In this document: in pieces, positions 18,705-28,875 of the stretch
Position numbering within the stretch: the stretch's first letter is position 1
Layout of the letters: every line of letters starts with the position of its first letter
Source: Pasteurella canis
GTDB taxonomy: Bacteria > Pseudomonadota > Gammaproteobacteria > Enterobacterales > Pasteurellaceae
Length of the DNA: 64,000 nt
NCBI RefSeq assembly: GCF_900454865.1
Contig: NZ_UGTV01000015.1
Coordinates: 496,001-560,000, forward strand
Direction of reading: 5' to 3'
Notes under the pieces: model-generated
Databases searched by the model: none
What the model saw: only the letters and a program-made list of their open reading frames with translations
Told to the model about the DNA's origin: nothing
Translations under genes and position numbers: made by a program

Positions 18705-19907
18705 ATGCCAAATCAACATTCTTTATTAACCGCATTTGTGCATGCTGGTCGTAAGAAACGATTTTTACAAGGAGGAGTGAATCCTGTTATTCAGCGTGCC
18801 TCATCATTAGTATTTGAGAGTTTAGCAGACAAAAAGCAAGCTAGTCTTCATCGTGCTAATGGTGCTTTATTTTATGGTCGACGTGGAACATTAACACATT
18901 TTGCATTACAAGACGCAATGACAGAATTAGAAGGGGGAGCGGGTTGTTATTTATATCCTTGTGGTGCTGCAGCAGTGACTCATAGTATTTTAGCTTTTGT
19001 CAAAAGTGGAGATCATATTTTAATGAGTGGTGCAGCTTATGAACCTTCACAAGATTTTTGTAATTTGTTATTAAAGCAGTTTCAAGTTGAAACGACTTAT
19101 TATGATCCGATGATTGGAGAGGGGATTTCATCTCTTATTCAGAAAAATACAAAATTACTTTTTCTTGAGGCACCAAGTTCATTGACAATGGAGATCCCTG
19201 ATATCCCTACAATTGTTAAAGCTGCACGTCAAGTTAATCCTGATATTGTTATTATGATTGATAATACATGGTCTGCTGGTGTGTTATTTAAGGCATTAGA
19301 ACATGGAATTGATATTTCAATCCAAGCAGGGACAAAATATTTAGTGGGGCATTCCGATACAATGATAGGTACGGCAGTTGCAAATGCACGTTGTTGGGAT
19401 AGATTGCGTGAACGTTCATATTTAATGGGGCAGATGGTTGATGCTGATAGTGCTTATGTGACTGCAAGAGGCATTAGAACATTAGGAATTCGTTTAAAAC
19501 AGCATGAAAAAAATGCTTTAAAAGTAGCACAATGGTTGGCTTCGCAGTCTCAAGTAAAAGTTGTTTATCATCCTGCGTTAGCGAGTTGTCCTGGTCATAC
19601 TTTTTTCAAACGTGATTTTATGGGCGCAAGTGGGTTATTTTCATTTGAATTACAGCAAAAATTAACTCAACGACAGCTTGAAAATTTGATGAATCATTTC
19701 AGTTTGTTCAGCATGGCATACTCTTGGGGAGGATTCGAATCATTAATTTTGTATTATCAACCAGAAGAAATTGTGGCTATTCGTCCCAATATTGAATGTA
19801 AATTAACGGGTACTTTAATTCGTGTACATATCGGATTAGAAGATCCTGAAGAGTTAATTGCAGATTTACAAGCAGGTTTTGAACGTTTAGTACAATGTGA
19901 TGATTGA
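18705..19907 (+). CDS. metC: Cystathionine beta-lyase (PLP-dependent)
   Basis: This enzyme cleaves cystathionine to homocysteine, pyruvate and ammonia in methionine synthesis. The 400-aa sequence is a Cys/Met-metabolism PLP enzyme. It has the substrate-binding YGRRGT at 57-62, cofactor contacts around CGAAAV at 86-91, Asp186 in MIDNTWS and the Schiff-base Lys211 in [12 protein letters not shown]. The absence of the gamma-synthase features and the similarity to MetC favour beta-lyase. It is monocistronic, with a good ribosome binding site (AAGGAG). Confidence 0.9.
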   Translation: MPNQHSLLTAFVHAGRKKRFLQGGVNPVIQRASSLVFESLADKKQASLHRANGALFYGRRGTLTHFALQDAMTELEGGAGCYLYPCGAAAVTHSILAFVKSGDHILMSGAAYEPSQDFCNLLLKQFQVETTYYDPMIGEGISSLIQKNTKLLFLEAPSSLTMEIPDIPTIVKAARQVNPDIVIMIDNTWSAGVLFKALEHGIDISIQAGTKYLVGHSDTMIGTAVANARCWDRLRERSYLMGQMVDADSAYVTARGIRTLGIRLKQHEKNALKVAQWLASQSQVKVVYHPALASCPGHTFFKRDFMGASGLFSFELQQKLTQRQLENLMNHFSLFSMAYSWGGFESLILYYQPEEIVAIRPNIECKLTGTLIRVHIGLEDPEELIADLQAGFERLVQCDD

Positions 19908-19933
19908 TTGAGGCGTGGATGAGAAATATTGAG

Positions 19934-19988
19934 AAAATCGAACCGCACTTAAGGTAAGTTGAAGCGCAGGAAGTACGGTCGATTTTTT
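19934..19988. terminator. Terminator built from an inverted uptake-signal pair
   Basis: AAAATCGAACCGCACTT pairs imperfectly with AAGTACGGTCGATTTT (one bulge, one mismatch), and a T6 run follows. The left arm holds an exact uptake-signal core and the right arm a one-mismatch copy. It sits between the convergent metC and gluconate permease genes. Confidence 0.7.
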
Positions 19989-19993
19989 AAATT

Positions 19994-21343
19994 TTATAAT
20001 AAAATGCTACCAATAACAGCAATAGTGAATCCAACAATTCCAATGAGAGTTTCCATAACAGTCCAAGTTTTTAAAGTCGTTTTCTCATCCATTTCTAAGA
20101 AGCGGCTGACTAGCCAGAAACCAGAGTCATTCACATGTGATAGAGCTGTCGCGCCAGAGGCAATTGCAATCACAATAAAACATAAATCAAATTGACTTAA
20201 TCCTGATGTTGCTGCTACAGTAGGTGCAATTAATGCTGAGGCTGTAGTGAGGGCAACTGTTGCAGAACCTTGAGCAACACGTAATGCCAGGGCAATGATA
20301 AAAGCTGCAACAATAACAGGTAATCCTGTATCTGATAGCATTGCAGACAATTCATTTCCGATACCACTTGATCGTAAAACACCTCCGAACATACCACCAG
20401 CGCCAGTAACTAATACAATTGCGCAAATTGGGCCCAATGCATTATCACAAATCTTCTCAACTTGTTCATAACTACGCTGATCTTTTAATAAGAAAATTGC
20501 CACAATTAATGTAATCAATAATGCAATTGGCGTTTTTCCTAATAAACGTAAACCAGCTACCCAAGGTTGGGAGCCATCAATAACTTTAGCAACGCTTAAT
20601 GTATTTAAACCAGTATCAAGTAGAATCAAACAAATTGGAAGTAGTAAAATTAGTAATACATTATTGAAACTGGGTGGATTTTTGACAGCTGTTTCACTGA
20701 TAGCGTTGTCATTTAGAAATGCTTTTGGTAATTCTAGTTTGATTTTTTTACCTGAATAAATACCAAATAAATAAGCGGCAATATACCAGGTTGGTATAGC
20801 ACAAATTAAACCAACTATAACTAGTAGCCCCATATTTGCACCAAGGATATCACCAGAGGCTACTGGTCCTGGATGTGGTGGGAGAAATGCATGCATTACT
20901 GCAAATGCACCAGCAGCAGGTAAAGCATATCGTAATGTTGAGCCTCCGAATTGTTTTGCTACGCTAAAGATGATTGGCAACATGACGACTAGACCTGCGT
21001 CAAAGAAAATTGGAAAACCAAATAACAGAGATGCAACGCCCAGAGCAAATGGCGCTTTTTGTTCACCAAATTTATTGATTAATGTATCAGCTAATACCTT
21101 TGCTCCACCTGTGATCTCAAGCAATCGTCCAATCATTGCACCTAAACCGACAAGCAATGCAACGGCTGCAAGTGTATTTCCAAAGCCAGATAATAGTGTT
21201 GGTAATATTTTATCAGCGGGAATACCTGTAGCTAATGCAGTAAGTAGACTGACAATAATTAATGCAACGAATGCATGTACTCTGAACTTCATAATTAACA
21301 GTAATAGCAGCAATACTGCAGCAATCATAATGATAATTAACAT
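19994..21343 (-). CDS. Gluconate:H+ symporter, GntP family
   Basis: This is an inner-membrane permease for gluconate. The 449-aa hydrophobic protein has about 12-14 membrane segments and the GntP-family segments LPPHPGPVA near 154-162, GFPIFFDAG near 109-117 and HVNDSGFW near 404-411. The ribosome binding site AAAGGAGG is six bases from the ATG. A GntR-type operator lies 23 bp upstream of the start codon, and gntK is divergent. Which paralogue (gntT, gntU, idnT) it corresponds to cannot be settled from the sequence alone. Confidence 0.9.
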   Translation of the reverse strand: MLIIIMIAAVLLLLLLIMKFRVHAFVALIIVSLLTALATGIPADKILPTLLSGFGNTLAAVALLVGLGAMIGRLLEITGGAKVLADTLINKFGEQKAPFALGVASLLFGFPIFFDAGLVVMLPIIFSVAKQFGGSTLRYALPAAGAFAVMHAFLPPHPGPVASGDILGANMGLLVIVGLICAIPTWYIAAYLFGIYSGKKIKLELPKAFLNDNAISETAVKNPPSFNNVLLILLLPICLILLDTGLNTLSVAKVIDGSQPWVAGLRLLGKTPIALLITLIVAIFLLKDQRSYEQVEKICDNALGPICAIVLVTGAGGMFGGVLRSSGIGNELSAMLSDTGLPVIVAAFIIALALRVAQGSATVALTTASALIAPTVAATSGLSQFDLCFIVIAIASGATALSHVNDSGFWLVSRFLEMDEKTTLKTWTVMETLIGIVGFTIAVIGSILL

Positions 21344-21365
21344 TGAAAACCTCCTTTTGGTTTGT

Positions 21366-21379
21366 TGTTACTGGTAACA
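21366..21379. promoter_or_regulatory. GntR operator 1 (permease side)
   Basis: TGTTACTGGTAACA fits the E. coli GntR consensus ATGTTA-N4-TAACAT in the inner ten conserved bases. It is centred about 30 bp upstream of the permease start codon on the minus strand, where it would block transcription. Confidence 0.75.
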
Positions 21380-21500
21380 TACTTTGCTCTGCTTCTTTGG
21401 TAAAGAGAATTTTAGGATGAATTTGTAAATCTGTGATCATCTTCAAATAATATAGCAATTATTTAAATTGATATTTATTTCTTAAACTGAGTGAAAATAA

Positions 21501-21528
21501 AATTTATGTGATGTCTGTCACATAAATT
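21501..21528. promoter_or_regulatory. CRP binding site
   Basis: TGTGA-TGTCTG-TCACA (21507-21522) is a perfect CRP core. It is extended to 11-bp perfect arms by AATTTA / TAAATT. It lies in the divergent region between the permease and gntK, so catabolite activation of one or both is likely. Confidence 0.85.
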
Positions 21529-21529
21529 A

Positions 21530-21546
21530 ATGTTACTGGTAACTTT
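21530..21546. promoter_or_regulatory. GntR operator 2 (gntK side)
   Basis: ATGTTACTGGTAACTTT repeats the core TGTTACTGGTAAC of operator 1. It lies about 52 bp before the gntK ATG and eight bases from the CRP core. Two spaced operators allow GntR looping, as known for E. coli gntT. Confidence 0.75.
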
Positions 21547-21596
21547 ATGCTTGAATTTTAGGTATGGTAAATAAAAAGAATTAAAGGAGGTTTATA

Positions 21597-22115
21597 ATGT
21601 CAAAAATCAAAGGAAAAGGTTTTATCCTAATGGGGGTATCTAGTACGGGAAAAACTTCCGTTGGGACTGCAGTCGCACAACGTTTAGGTATTAAATTGAT
21701 TGATGGGGATGATCTTCACCCAAAAGCAAATATCATCAAAATGGGGCAAGGACAGCCATTAAATGATTTGGATCGTGCACCTTGGTTAGAACGTATTCGT
21801 GATGCAGCATTTAGCTTAGAACAAAAAAGTGAAGTTGGCATCATTATTTGTTCTGCTTTGAAAAAACAATACCGTGATTTAATTCGTGATGGTAATGATG
21901 TGACATTTTTATTTTTACATGGTCCATTTGATCTAGTGCTTGAGCGCATGAAACAACGTAAAGGCCATTATATGAAAACAAGTATGCTTAAAAGCCAATT
22001 TGATACATTAGAAATACCACAAACAGATGAGCCTGATGTGATTCATATTAGTATTGATGGCACATTTGATGAGGTAGTAGAGCGCTGTGTCAAAGCACTT
22101 GAACCATTAATTTAG
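21597..22115 (+). CDS. gntK: Gluconokinase
   Basis: GntK phosphorylates gluconate to 6-phosphogluconate in the cytoplasm. The 172-aa protein has the P-loop GVSSTGKTS at residues 13-21, the DGDDLHP segment at 36-42 and a lid region HYMKTSML. It belongs to the GntK/thermoresistant gluconokinase family. The ribosome binding site AAAGGAGG is ideal. The gene is divergent from the permease and convergent with gntR. No Entner-Doudoroff genes (edd, eda) are nearby, so the product may enter the pentose phosphate pathway. Confidence 0.94.
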   Translation: MSKIKGKGFILMGVSSTGKTSVGTAVAQRLGIKLIDGDDLHPKANIIKMGQGQPLNDLDRAPWLERIRDAAFSLEQKSEVGIIICSALKKQYRDLIRDGNDVTFLFLHGPFDLVLERMKQRKGHYMKTSMLKSQFDTLEIPQTDEPDVIHISIDGTFDEVVERCVKALEPLI

Positions 22116-22170
22116 TTCTTAAAACTAACCGCGCTTTATAACGTATATATTATAAAGGTACAGTTATTTT

Positions 22171-23169
22171 TTAAATACTTTGACCTAAGTGAATTTGATA
22201 ACCTAAGTTGATAATGGCACTTTTTTGCGGCATACCTTGTATACGATTTAATAGTTCTGTTGCTGCGATTTTACCAATTTCTAAACGTGGAGTGATCACA
22301 GTTGCAAGCTGTGGTGTCATCGATTGTCCAACATCATGACCATGAAATCCTGCAATTGCAATTTGTTTGGGTACTTTAATCCCCATACGTTGACATTCAA
22401 ACAGAGCACCAATTGCTAAATCATCATTTGTACAAAAAATACCATCTAAGTCAGGTTTCTGCTGTAATGCTTCATTTAATTGTTGTGCTCCCAAGCTAAA
22501 TGAGGAAGGTTGTTCAGTTGTTAAACTATGTGGCTGTAGTCCGTGCTTTCTCATTGCTTGTTCATAACCCTGCATCTTTAGACGTGTACGTTTATCCATA
22601 CGAGCAGAAAAATAAACAATATTTTTATGTCCTCGATTGATCATGGTTTCAACCATAGATTGCGCGGCGGCAATATTGTCAAAACCTATGGCTTGCTGTA
22701 TACCTATTTCACTACTTTCCATAATTTCTATAATTGGAATATTGGCTATTTCAAGCATTTTCAATGTGCGAGCAGTGTGTTGATTTTCTGAAAGGATTAA
22801 TCCATCGACGTTGTAAGAAAGTAGGCTTTCAATACGTTTTTCCTCTTTTTCCATACTGTAACCATAGTGAGCTAACATAGTTTGATATCCCATATTATCA
22901 CTAATCATTTCAATCCCTTTAATTACATCAGCAAATACTTGGTTAGTTAAAGAAGGAACTAGTACTCCAATTGCTCGACTCTTAGCATTAGATAGAATAT
23001 CAGGTGCACGATTAGGTATGTAACCAAACAGATCGATTGCTTGTGCAATTTTAATTTGAGTATCTGGAGCAACAGATTCTGGATTGCGTAAATAACGGCT
23101 GATCGTCATTTTCGTAATACCAAGATGATTGGCTATATCTTGTAGGGTTGGACGTTTTCGCTTAGTCAT
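22171..23169 (-). CDS. gntR: LacI-family gluconate repressor GntR
   Basis: GntR represses gluconate uptake and kinase genes and is relieved by gluconate. The protein is 332 aa from the ATG at 23169; a TTG three codons earlier is possible. The LacI-type helix-turn-helix is [20 protein letters not shown] (residues 8-27), followed by the hinge and a periplasmic-binding-like sensor domain. It closely resembles E. coli GntR ([38 protein letters not shown]). Its cognate operators are visible upstream of the permease and kinase. Confidence 0.94.
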   Translation of the reverse strand: MTKRKRPTLQDIANHLGITKMTISRYLRNPESVAPDTQIKIAQAIDLFGYIPNRAPDILSNAKSRAIGVLVPSLTNQVFADVIKGIEMISDNMGYQTMLAHYGYSMEKEEKRIESLLSYNVDGLILSENQHTARTLKMLEIANIPIIEIMESSEIGIQQAIGFDNIAAAQSMVETMINRGHKNIVYFSARMDKRTRLKMQGYEQAMRKHGLQPHSLTTEQPSSFSLGAQQLNEALQQKPDLDGIFCTNDDLAIGALFECQRMGIKVPKQIAIAGFHGHDVGQSMTPQLATVITPRLEIGKIAATELLNRIQGMPQKSAIINLGYQIHLGQSI

Positions 23170-23237
23170 TTTTCTCAATATCTTTTTTGTATAACTGGCG
23201 TATAATTAGTCCAAATTATTGGTTAGGAGAATGGAAA

Positions 23238-24338
23238 ATGCAAGCTAAAACTGAACAGAATCTTACTGAACTTGAGCAAGAAATGAATGAAACTATTGCG
23301 AGTACTATACGCTTAACTCAGTATAGTCATGGTGCTGGTTGTGGTTGTAAAATTTCTCCTCAAGTACTAGAGAAGATCCTACATACTGAGATGGAAAAGT
23401 GGGTTGACCCACATTTATTAGTGGGGAATGAAACTAAAGATGATGCGGCAGTGTATGATATTGGTAATGGGATTGGGATTATTAGTACAACAGATTTTTT
23501 TATGCCTATTGTCGATGATCCTTTTGATTTTGGACGTATTGCTGCAACCAATGCAATTAGTGATATTTTTGCGATGGGTGGAAAACCAATTATGGCGATC
23601 GCTATTTTAGGCTTCCCAATTAAAAAATTACCTGCTGAAGTAGCACAAAAAATTGTTGATGGTGGACGTTTTGCTTGTCAGCAAGCAGGCATTGCTCTTG
23701 CTGGAGGGCATTCTATCGACTCTCCAGAACCTATTTTTGGTTTAGCAGTAACAGGAATCGTTCATACGGATAAAATGAAGAAAAATGCATCAGCAGAAGC
23801 GGGTTGTAAATTATTTTTGACTAAGCCTCTTGGTATAGGTGTGTTAACAACCGCAGAGAAAAAAGGTAAGTTAAAAGAAGAGCATAAGGGGTTAGCAACA
23901 GAGGTTATGTGTCAATTGAATATGATTGGTGCTGAATTTGCTGAAGTAGAAGGTGTTACAGCCATGACGGATGTGACTGGCTTTGGTTTATTAGGACATT
24001 TAACCGAAATTTGTGAAGGCTCAGATTTAAGTGCAAATGTGTATTTTGATCAAGTTAAAACCTTGGAAGGGGTCGAACGTTATATTGAAAAGGGATGTAT
24101 ACCAGGTGGGACTGAGCGTAATTTTGCAAGTTATGGCCATAAAGTGAGTGCTATGACCGACATGCAGAAGGCTATCTTATGTGATCCACAGACTTCTGGC
24201 GGTTTATTGATTGCGGTTAAACAAGACGCTGAGTCCACTGTATCAGCAATTGCACAAAAAGCGGGGATCACATTAATTGAAGTCGGTAAACTACTTGAGT
24301 CAAATGGAGAAAGTGCGGTCAGAATTCAAGTTATTTAA
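23238..24338 (+). CDS. selD: Selenide, water dikinase (selenophosphate synthase)
   Basis: SelD makes selenophosphate from selenide and ATP for selenocysteine and selenouridine synthesis. The chosen ATG (23238) follows TTAGGAG and gives 366 aa, about 18 longer at the N-terminus than the E. coli enzyme. The active-site loop reads HGAGCGCK with Cys35 encoded by TGT, where E. coli has Cys17 and some Haemophilus proteins have selenocysteine. Conserved AAIDDD-like ATP-binding elements appear as TKDDAAVYD and TTDFFMP, with later GGHSID. An exact uptake signal lies near the 3' end (24311-24319). Confidence 0.94.
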   Translation: MQAKTEQNLTELEQEMNETIASTIRLTQYSHGAGCGCKISPQVLEKILHTEMEKWVDPHLLVGNETKDDAAVYDIGNGIGIISTTDFFMPIVDDPFDFGRIAATNAISDIFAMGGKPIMAIAILGFPIKKLPAEVAQKIVDGGRFACQQAGIALAGGHSIDSPEPIFGLAVTGIVHTDKMKKNASAEAGCKLFLTKPLGIGVLTTAEKKGKLKEEHKGLATEVMCQLNMIGAEFAEVEGVTAMTDVTGFGLLGHLTEICEGSDLSANVYFDQVKTLEGVERYIEKGCIPGGTERNFASYGHKVSAMTDMQKAILCDPQTSGGLLIAVKQDAESTVSAIAQKAGITLIEVGKLLESNGESAVRIQVI

Positions 24339-24341
24339 CTA

Positions 24342-24383
24342 AAAATAGGTTAATGCTTTATGTGTTTGGCATTAACCTATTTT
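24342..24383. terminator. Bidirectional terminator between selD and hemH
   Basis: A perfect 15-bp stem AAAATAGGTTAATGC / GCATTAACCTATTTT with a 12-base loop sits between convergent genes. It has A-rich and T-rich flanks suitable for both strands. Confidence 0.88.
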
Positions 24384-24400
24384 GTTAGTATTGAGTTGAA

Positions 24401-25366
24401 TTATATTCTATTAAGAATCAAGTTTGCCATCATTTCAATATGTTTTGCTGAGGCATTTAATGCAGGAATATATCGGTAAGATGTTCCGCCATTTGTTAAG
24501 AAAATTTCTTTATTTTCTTCTTCAATCTCTTCTAATGTTTCTAAACAGTCAGCAGCAAAGCCTGGACAGATGACAGCAACTTTTTGAATATTCTGGTTAG
24601 GAGCTTGCATTAAAAATTGATCTGTATAAGGTTGCAACCATTCTTCTTTACCAAAGCGTGATTGAAAGGATAATCCCCATTGATTTTCAGTGAGTCCTAA
24701 TTGATCAACTACTTCAAGTACAGTTTGTTTACAATGTTCACGGTAATAGTCCCCCATGTTTTCATAGCGTAGTGGAATACCATGAAAGGAAAAGAGTAAA
24801 AACTCGTCAGGTTGCAACTGATCCTTGATTGATTTGACTAAAGCAGAAATATAGTCTTTATTGATGTGATAAGAATGAATAAAATCAAAAGGAAGGAACC
24901 CTCGTTGTGTATGAATCACTTTAGCAAAGGCATCAAAAACAGCTCCTGTTGTTGAGCTACTGTATTGAGGATAGAGTGGTAATACAATGAGTCTTTCTAC
25001 GTGTTTTTCCATCAAACGTTGTATGGCATCTTCGATAGATGGATTGCCGTATGTCATGCCAATTTCAACAATAATATTTTGTTCTTGTTGGATAAAATAT
25101 TCTTGTAATGCTCGTTGTTGTTCTTGTGTGATACTGAGTAAAGGGGAGCCTTTTTCAGTCCAAATCGAGGCATAATTTTTAGCTACGCGTCTAGAGCGTA
25201 GAGGCAAAATGATCCCCTTTAATAAAGGAAACCATTTGTAACGTGGTAAATCTACTACACGAGGATCAGTTAAAAATTGCCATAAATAAGTGGAGATGGC
25301 TTTTGGGGTTGGCTTGTCTGGTGTCCCTAAATTAATTAAAAGGACACCTATTTTTTGTTTATTCAT
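24401..25366 (-). CDS. hemH: Ferrochelatase
   Basis: HemH inserts Fe2+ into protoporphyrin IX, the last step of haem synthesis. The 321-aa length is normal. Visible family segments include [14 protein letters not shown] at the N-terminus, [15 protein letters not shown] near 135-149, the catalytic His in FSFHGIP near 194 and [15 protein letters not shown] near 264-278. It overlaps the upstream thioesterase gene by eight bases, so it is translated in the ydiJ-menI-hemH unit. Haem synthesis also appears in the window as hemA (42.5 kb). Confidence 0.95.
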   Translation of the reverse strand: MNKQKIGVLLINLGTPDKPTPKAISTYLWQFLTDPRVVDLPRYKWFPLLKGIILPLRSRRVAKNYASIWTEKGSPLLSITQEQQRALQEYFIQQEQNIIVEIGMTYGNPSIEDAIQRLMEKHVERLIVLPLYPQYSSSTTGAVFDAFAKVIHTQRGFLPFDFIHSYHINKDYISALVKSIKDQLQPDEFLLFSFHGIPLRYENMGDYYREHCKQTVLEVVDQLGLTENQWGLSFQSRFGKEEWLQPYTDQFLMQAPNQNIQKVAVICPGFAADCLETLEEIEEENKEIFLTNGGTSYRYIPALNASAKHIEMMANLILNRI

Positions 25367-25778
25367 GATCGACCACTGAAAGAGTTAAACGAGCAATACA
25401 ACAAAGTTTATTTTGTTGATCTGTTATATGTATTTGCCACACCTGAATTTTTTTGCCTAAATGAACAGGCGTAGCCTTAGCTGTAACAACACCTTCTTTA
25501 ACTGGACGAAGGTGATTCGCATTAATGTCTAAACCTAGTACAGCTTGATTTTCATTTATACAACAAAAACCTGCCATCGAGCCAATCGTTTCTGCCAATG
25601 CCACTGAAAGCCCACCATGTAAAAAACCCATAGGTTGTACAGTGCGTTGATCTACTGGCATAGTCGCCTCAAGCCAGTCATCGCCTTGCGCACTAAATTT
25701 GATTCCAAGGTGCTCTATTGCGCTTTGTTGACTGAGCTGATTCATTTGTTTAAGGCTATAATTCTTCTTCCAAATCAT
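25359..25778 (-). CDS. menI: Hotdog-fold acyl-CoA thioesterase (MenI/YdiI type)
   Basis: This 139-aa hotdog thioesterase has the PaaI/YdiI motif [17 protein letters not shown]. His54 and the catalytic Glu63 fall at the same positions as in E. coli YdiI, which hydrolyses 1,4-dihydroxy-2-naphthoyl-CoA in menaquinone synthesis. A counterpart next to ydiJ and near hemH is known in H. influenzae (HI1161). Substrate specificity cannot be read from sequence; a broader acyl-CoA thioesterase role is possible. It starts one base after the ydiJ stop and overlaps hemH. Confidence 0.83.
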   Translation of the reverse strand: MIWKKNYSLKQMNQLSQQSAIEHLGIKFSAQGDDWLEATMPVDQRTVQPMGFLHGGLSVALAETIGSMAGFCCINENQAVLGLDINANHLRPVKEGVVTAKATPVHLGKKIQVWQIHITDQQNKLCCIARLTLSVVDHE

Positions 25779-25779
25779 A

Positions 25780-28700
25780 TTATTCCAATAACGTTAATAA
25801 CGCTTGTACGGGATGCTTAGGTTGCCATTTCTCCATACGTTTCACTTGGCTACGGCAGGAATAGCCTGTTGCTAAACAATATTCAGGCTTTTTATCTACT
25901 AATTTTGTTGCCCAAGATAAAGCATAAATTTCTTTAGACATAGTAAGATGTTGTGTTTCATGACCAAAGGTGCCTGCCATACCACAACATCCTACATTTT
26001 CTACAGTTAATTTTTGTCCAAATAGAGCAAAGATTTGTTGCCACTCTTTACCACTATTTGGTAGGGCTGTTGATTCAGTACAATGTGGAAATAAATACCA
26101 TTGCTGTTGATGAAAAGTGCGGTCAGTTTTCATGAAGTTTTGTAATATACTTTGTTGGTCATCTAACTGTGCTTTTAACCACTCTTGCGAAGTGACTACA
26201 TGAAACTCACCACGTTTTTCGGCAAGTATTTCTTTATATTCATCGCGGTAAGTGAGTACAATTGCAGGATCAACACCAACCATTGGTATCCCTAATTTTG
26301 CGATACGTGATAAAAAATCAGCTTGATTTTTAGCTGTTTTAGCAAATCGTGTTAAAAAGCCTTTGATATGTTGTGCTTTGCCATTCGGTTTGAAAGGAAT
26401 TAATACAGGTAGATAACCTAATTTTTGTGTAAGTGCAATAAAGTCAGCAACTACTTTTGCATCATAATAAGATGTGAATGGATCTTGAACAATGAGTAAA
26501 ATTTTTTGTTTTTCGACTGCACTTAGCTGCTCTAATTGCTCTAGTGAATATCCCTGATAACCAATTTCGACGAGTTGTTGTTGTAGTGCTGGAGCTGAAA
26601 GTTGTGGTAAATCAACAAGCCCTAACATTTTTTTTGTCGCTATTTGCGTCAGTTTAGCTTCGGTAAAGAAGTTAAAAAAAGTCGGTTTTTTAGCCATGAA
26701 TGGAGCAATATATTCAACATTGGCAATCACATAGTCTTTGGCTGAGCGCAGGTAACGAGAATGGTATAAATAGAAAAATTTTGCACGGAAATTCGGCACA
26801 TCAATTTTGATAGGACATTGGCTAGCACAAGCCTTACAAGCTAAACAGCTATCCATTGCACTTTTAACCTCATGTGAAAAATCATATTCTCCACGCCATT
26901 TTTGTATTGAATTTCGTATTTTTTTAATCAAATCAGTCAGTTTGATTTCACTTTGTCGAAAATCTAATTGTGTAGGCGTGATATTTTCAGTTGTCATTAA
27001 ACGTAACCACTCACGTAGGATTGCAGCACGCCCTTTTGGTGAAAATAATCGATTTTTACTGATTTTCATAGAAGGACACATGGTACTATGAACATCAAAA
27101 TTAAAACATAACCCGTTCCCATTGCAATTCATTGCACCACTAAATGCCTCACGAATTTGTATCGGAATTTGTCGGTCGTTATCGGCTCGCATTGGCGATA
27201 AAATCGAATAAAGGGTATCTTTACTCTCTAAAGGTGTACAAATTTTCCCTGGATTTAAGCGATTGTCTGGGTCAAATAAAAACTTAATATAACGGAGTTC
27301 TTGCCATAATTCTGGTGTAAAGAATTTTTCACCATATTGTGAACGCATACCTTTACCATGTTCACCCCAGATGAGACCTCCATATTGGCGTGTTAAGTCT
27401 GCGACTTGATCGGAAATCTGCTTGAATAAAGTCACTTGTGCTTTATCGCATAAATCTAATGCTGGGCGTACATGTAAAACGCCAGCATCTACATGACCGA
27501 ACATACCGTATTGTAGACCTTGCTTATCTAATAAGGTTCTAAATTCAGCAATGTAATCAGCTAAATTTTCGGGTGGAACACAAGTGTCCTCAACAAATGG
27601 AATTGGCTTAGCATTGCCTTTCGTGTTACCTAATAAACCGACAGCTTTTTTACGCATAGCATAAATACGCTCGATAGAAGCTAAATCAGAACAGACTTGA
27701 TAGCCGATGATCGCATCTTGTTGTTGAGCAATTTTTTTATCTAGTTCAGTGCAAAGTGCGTTGACTTGACGTTGAATTTTACCTTTATCATTACCTGCAT
27801 ATTCCACAATATTTAAGCCAAGTATGGGATTATTTTCTTCTTCATTGAGCAATTCATTAACAGAATGCCAAATAATATCTTGTTTAGCTAAATTGAGAAC
27901 AGTGGAGTCAATAGTTTCAACAGAGAGTGCTTTAGCATTGACCATAAAAGGGGCATTTCGCAGTGCAGCATCAAAAGAACTATATTTTACATTAATTAAT
28001 GTTCGATATTGAGGAATAGGGGTGAGATCTAATGTTGCTTCACAAATAAAAGCAAGAGAGCCTTCTGAACCTGTAAGAATACGAGTAAGGTTAAACTCAC
28101 TTTCATCTTCATTAAATACATTTTTTAGATCATATCCCGTTAAAAATCGATTGAGTTGAGGAAGATCTTGGAGAATTTTACTGCGATTTTTTTTACAACG
28201 CTGAAAAATTTCTTGATGTAAATGGTAGGCTGTTTTAGATAAAGGCTGTTGTGCGAGAGTTTCTAAAAATTTATCTGTTTTTATTGCATGAGTATCTAAT
28301 ATTTCACCATTTATTAACACCGCTCGTAAACCTAATACATGATCAGATGTTTTTCCATATTGTAATGAGCCTTGTCCTGAAGCATCAGTATTAATCATGC
28401 CTCCTAAAGTTGCACGATTACTGGTAGAAAGTTCGGGTGAGAAAAATAAACCATAGGGTTTTAAAAATTGATTGAGTTGATCCTTGACGACACCTGCTTG
28501 TACACGTACCCAACGTTGTTCAACGTTAAGCTCTAAAATGGCCGTCATATAACGTGAAAGATCAACAATAATATTCTGATTAATTGCCTGCCCGTTTGTG
28601 CCCGTACCGCCACCACGAGGGGTGAATGTTAAGCGTTGATAAATGGACTTTTGAGCAAGTTTTGTAAGCCTTACTATATCAGCGACTGTCTTAGGGTATA

Positions 28701-28866
28701 AAATTGCTTGAGGTAATTGCTGATAAACGCTGTTATCCGTCGCTAAACTTAGACGTTCAGCATAACTAGTCGTAATATCCCCCTCAAAATGTTGTATCTT
28801 TAAGTCGTTTACATAATCATAAACAAGAGGGGATAGCTGTGGAATATTTTTCAAGCGGGGTAGCAT
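25780..28866 (-). CDS. ydiJ: YdiJ-type FAD/4Fe-4S oxidoreductase (D-2-hydroxyacid dehydrogenase-like)
   Basis: This is a very large (1028-aa) two-part flavoprotein. The N-terminal FAD_binding_4 (PCMH) domain is at about 40-270 with TPRGGGTGTNGQ; an FAD-oxidase C domain extends to about 550 (VEDTCVPP, FGHVDAGVLHVRP, GEHGKGM). Ferredoxin-like Cys clusters include CLACKACASQCPIK near 680, and a C-terminal CCG domain has CCGMAGTFGHE. YdiJ homologues act as D-2-hydroxyacid (hydroxyglutarate/lactate-type) dehydrogenases linked to the respiratory chain; the exact substrate here is inferred. I chose the ATG at 28866 over a GTG three codons upstream. Confidence 0.88.
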   Translation of the reverse strand: MLPRLKNIPQLSPLVYDYVNDLKIQHFEGDITTSYAERLSLATDNSVYQQLPQAILYPKTVADIVRLTKLAQKSIYQRLTFTPRGGGTGTNGQAINQNIIVDLSRYMTAILELNVEQRWVRVQAGVVKDQLNQFLKPYGLFFSPELSTSNRATLGGMINTDASGQGSLQYGKTSDHVLGLRAVLINGEILDTHAIKTDKFLETLAQQPLSKTAYHLHQEIFQRCKKNRSKILQDLPQLNRFLTGYDLKNVFNEDESEFNLTRILTGSEGSLAFICEATLDLTPIPQYRTLINVKYSSFDAALRNAPFMVNAKALSVETIDSTVLNLAKQDIIWHSVNELLNEEENNPILGLNIVEYAGNDKGKIQRQVNALCTELDKKIAQQQDAIIGYQVCSDLASIERIYAMRKKAVGLLGNTKGNAKPIPFVEDTCVPPENLADYIAEFRTLLDKQGLQYGMFGHVDAGVLHVRPALDLCDKAQVTLFKQISDQVADLTRQYGGLIWGEHGKGMRSQYGEKFFTPELWQELRYIKFLFDPDNRLNPGKICTPLESKDTLYSILSPMRADNDRQIPIQIREAFSGAMNCNGNGLCFNFDVHSTMCPSMKISKNRLFSPKGRAAILREWLRLMTTENITPTQLDFRQSEIKLTDLIKKIRNSIQKWRGEYDFSHEVKSAMDSCLACKACASQCPIKIDVPNFRAKFFYLYHSRYLRSAKDYVIANVEYIAPFMAKKPTFFNFFTEAKLTQIATKKMLGLVDLPQLSAPALQQQLVEIGYQGYSLEQLEQLSAVEKQKILLIVQDPFTSYYDAKVVADFIALTQKLGYLPVLIPFKPNGKAQHIKGFLTRFAKTAKNQADFLSRIAKLGIPMVGVDPAIVLTYRDEYKEILAEKRGEFHVVTSQEWLKAQLDDQQSILQNFMKTDRTFHQQQWYLFPHCTESTALPNSGKEWQQIFALFGQKLTVENVGCCGMAGTFGHETQHLTMSKEIYALSWATKLVDKKPEYCLATGYSCRSQVKRMEKWQPKHPVQALLTLLE

Positions 28867-28875
28867 ATTTATCAC

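Noticed and set aside
26807..27091. Plus-strand ORF of 94 aa inside ydiJ
   Set aside because: It lies antisense to the Cys-cluster region of a long, well-conserved gene and has no ribosome binding site of note.
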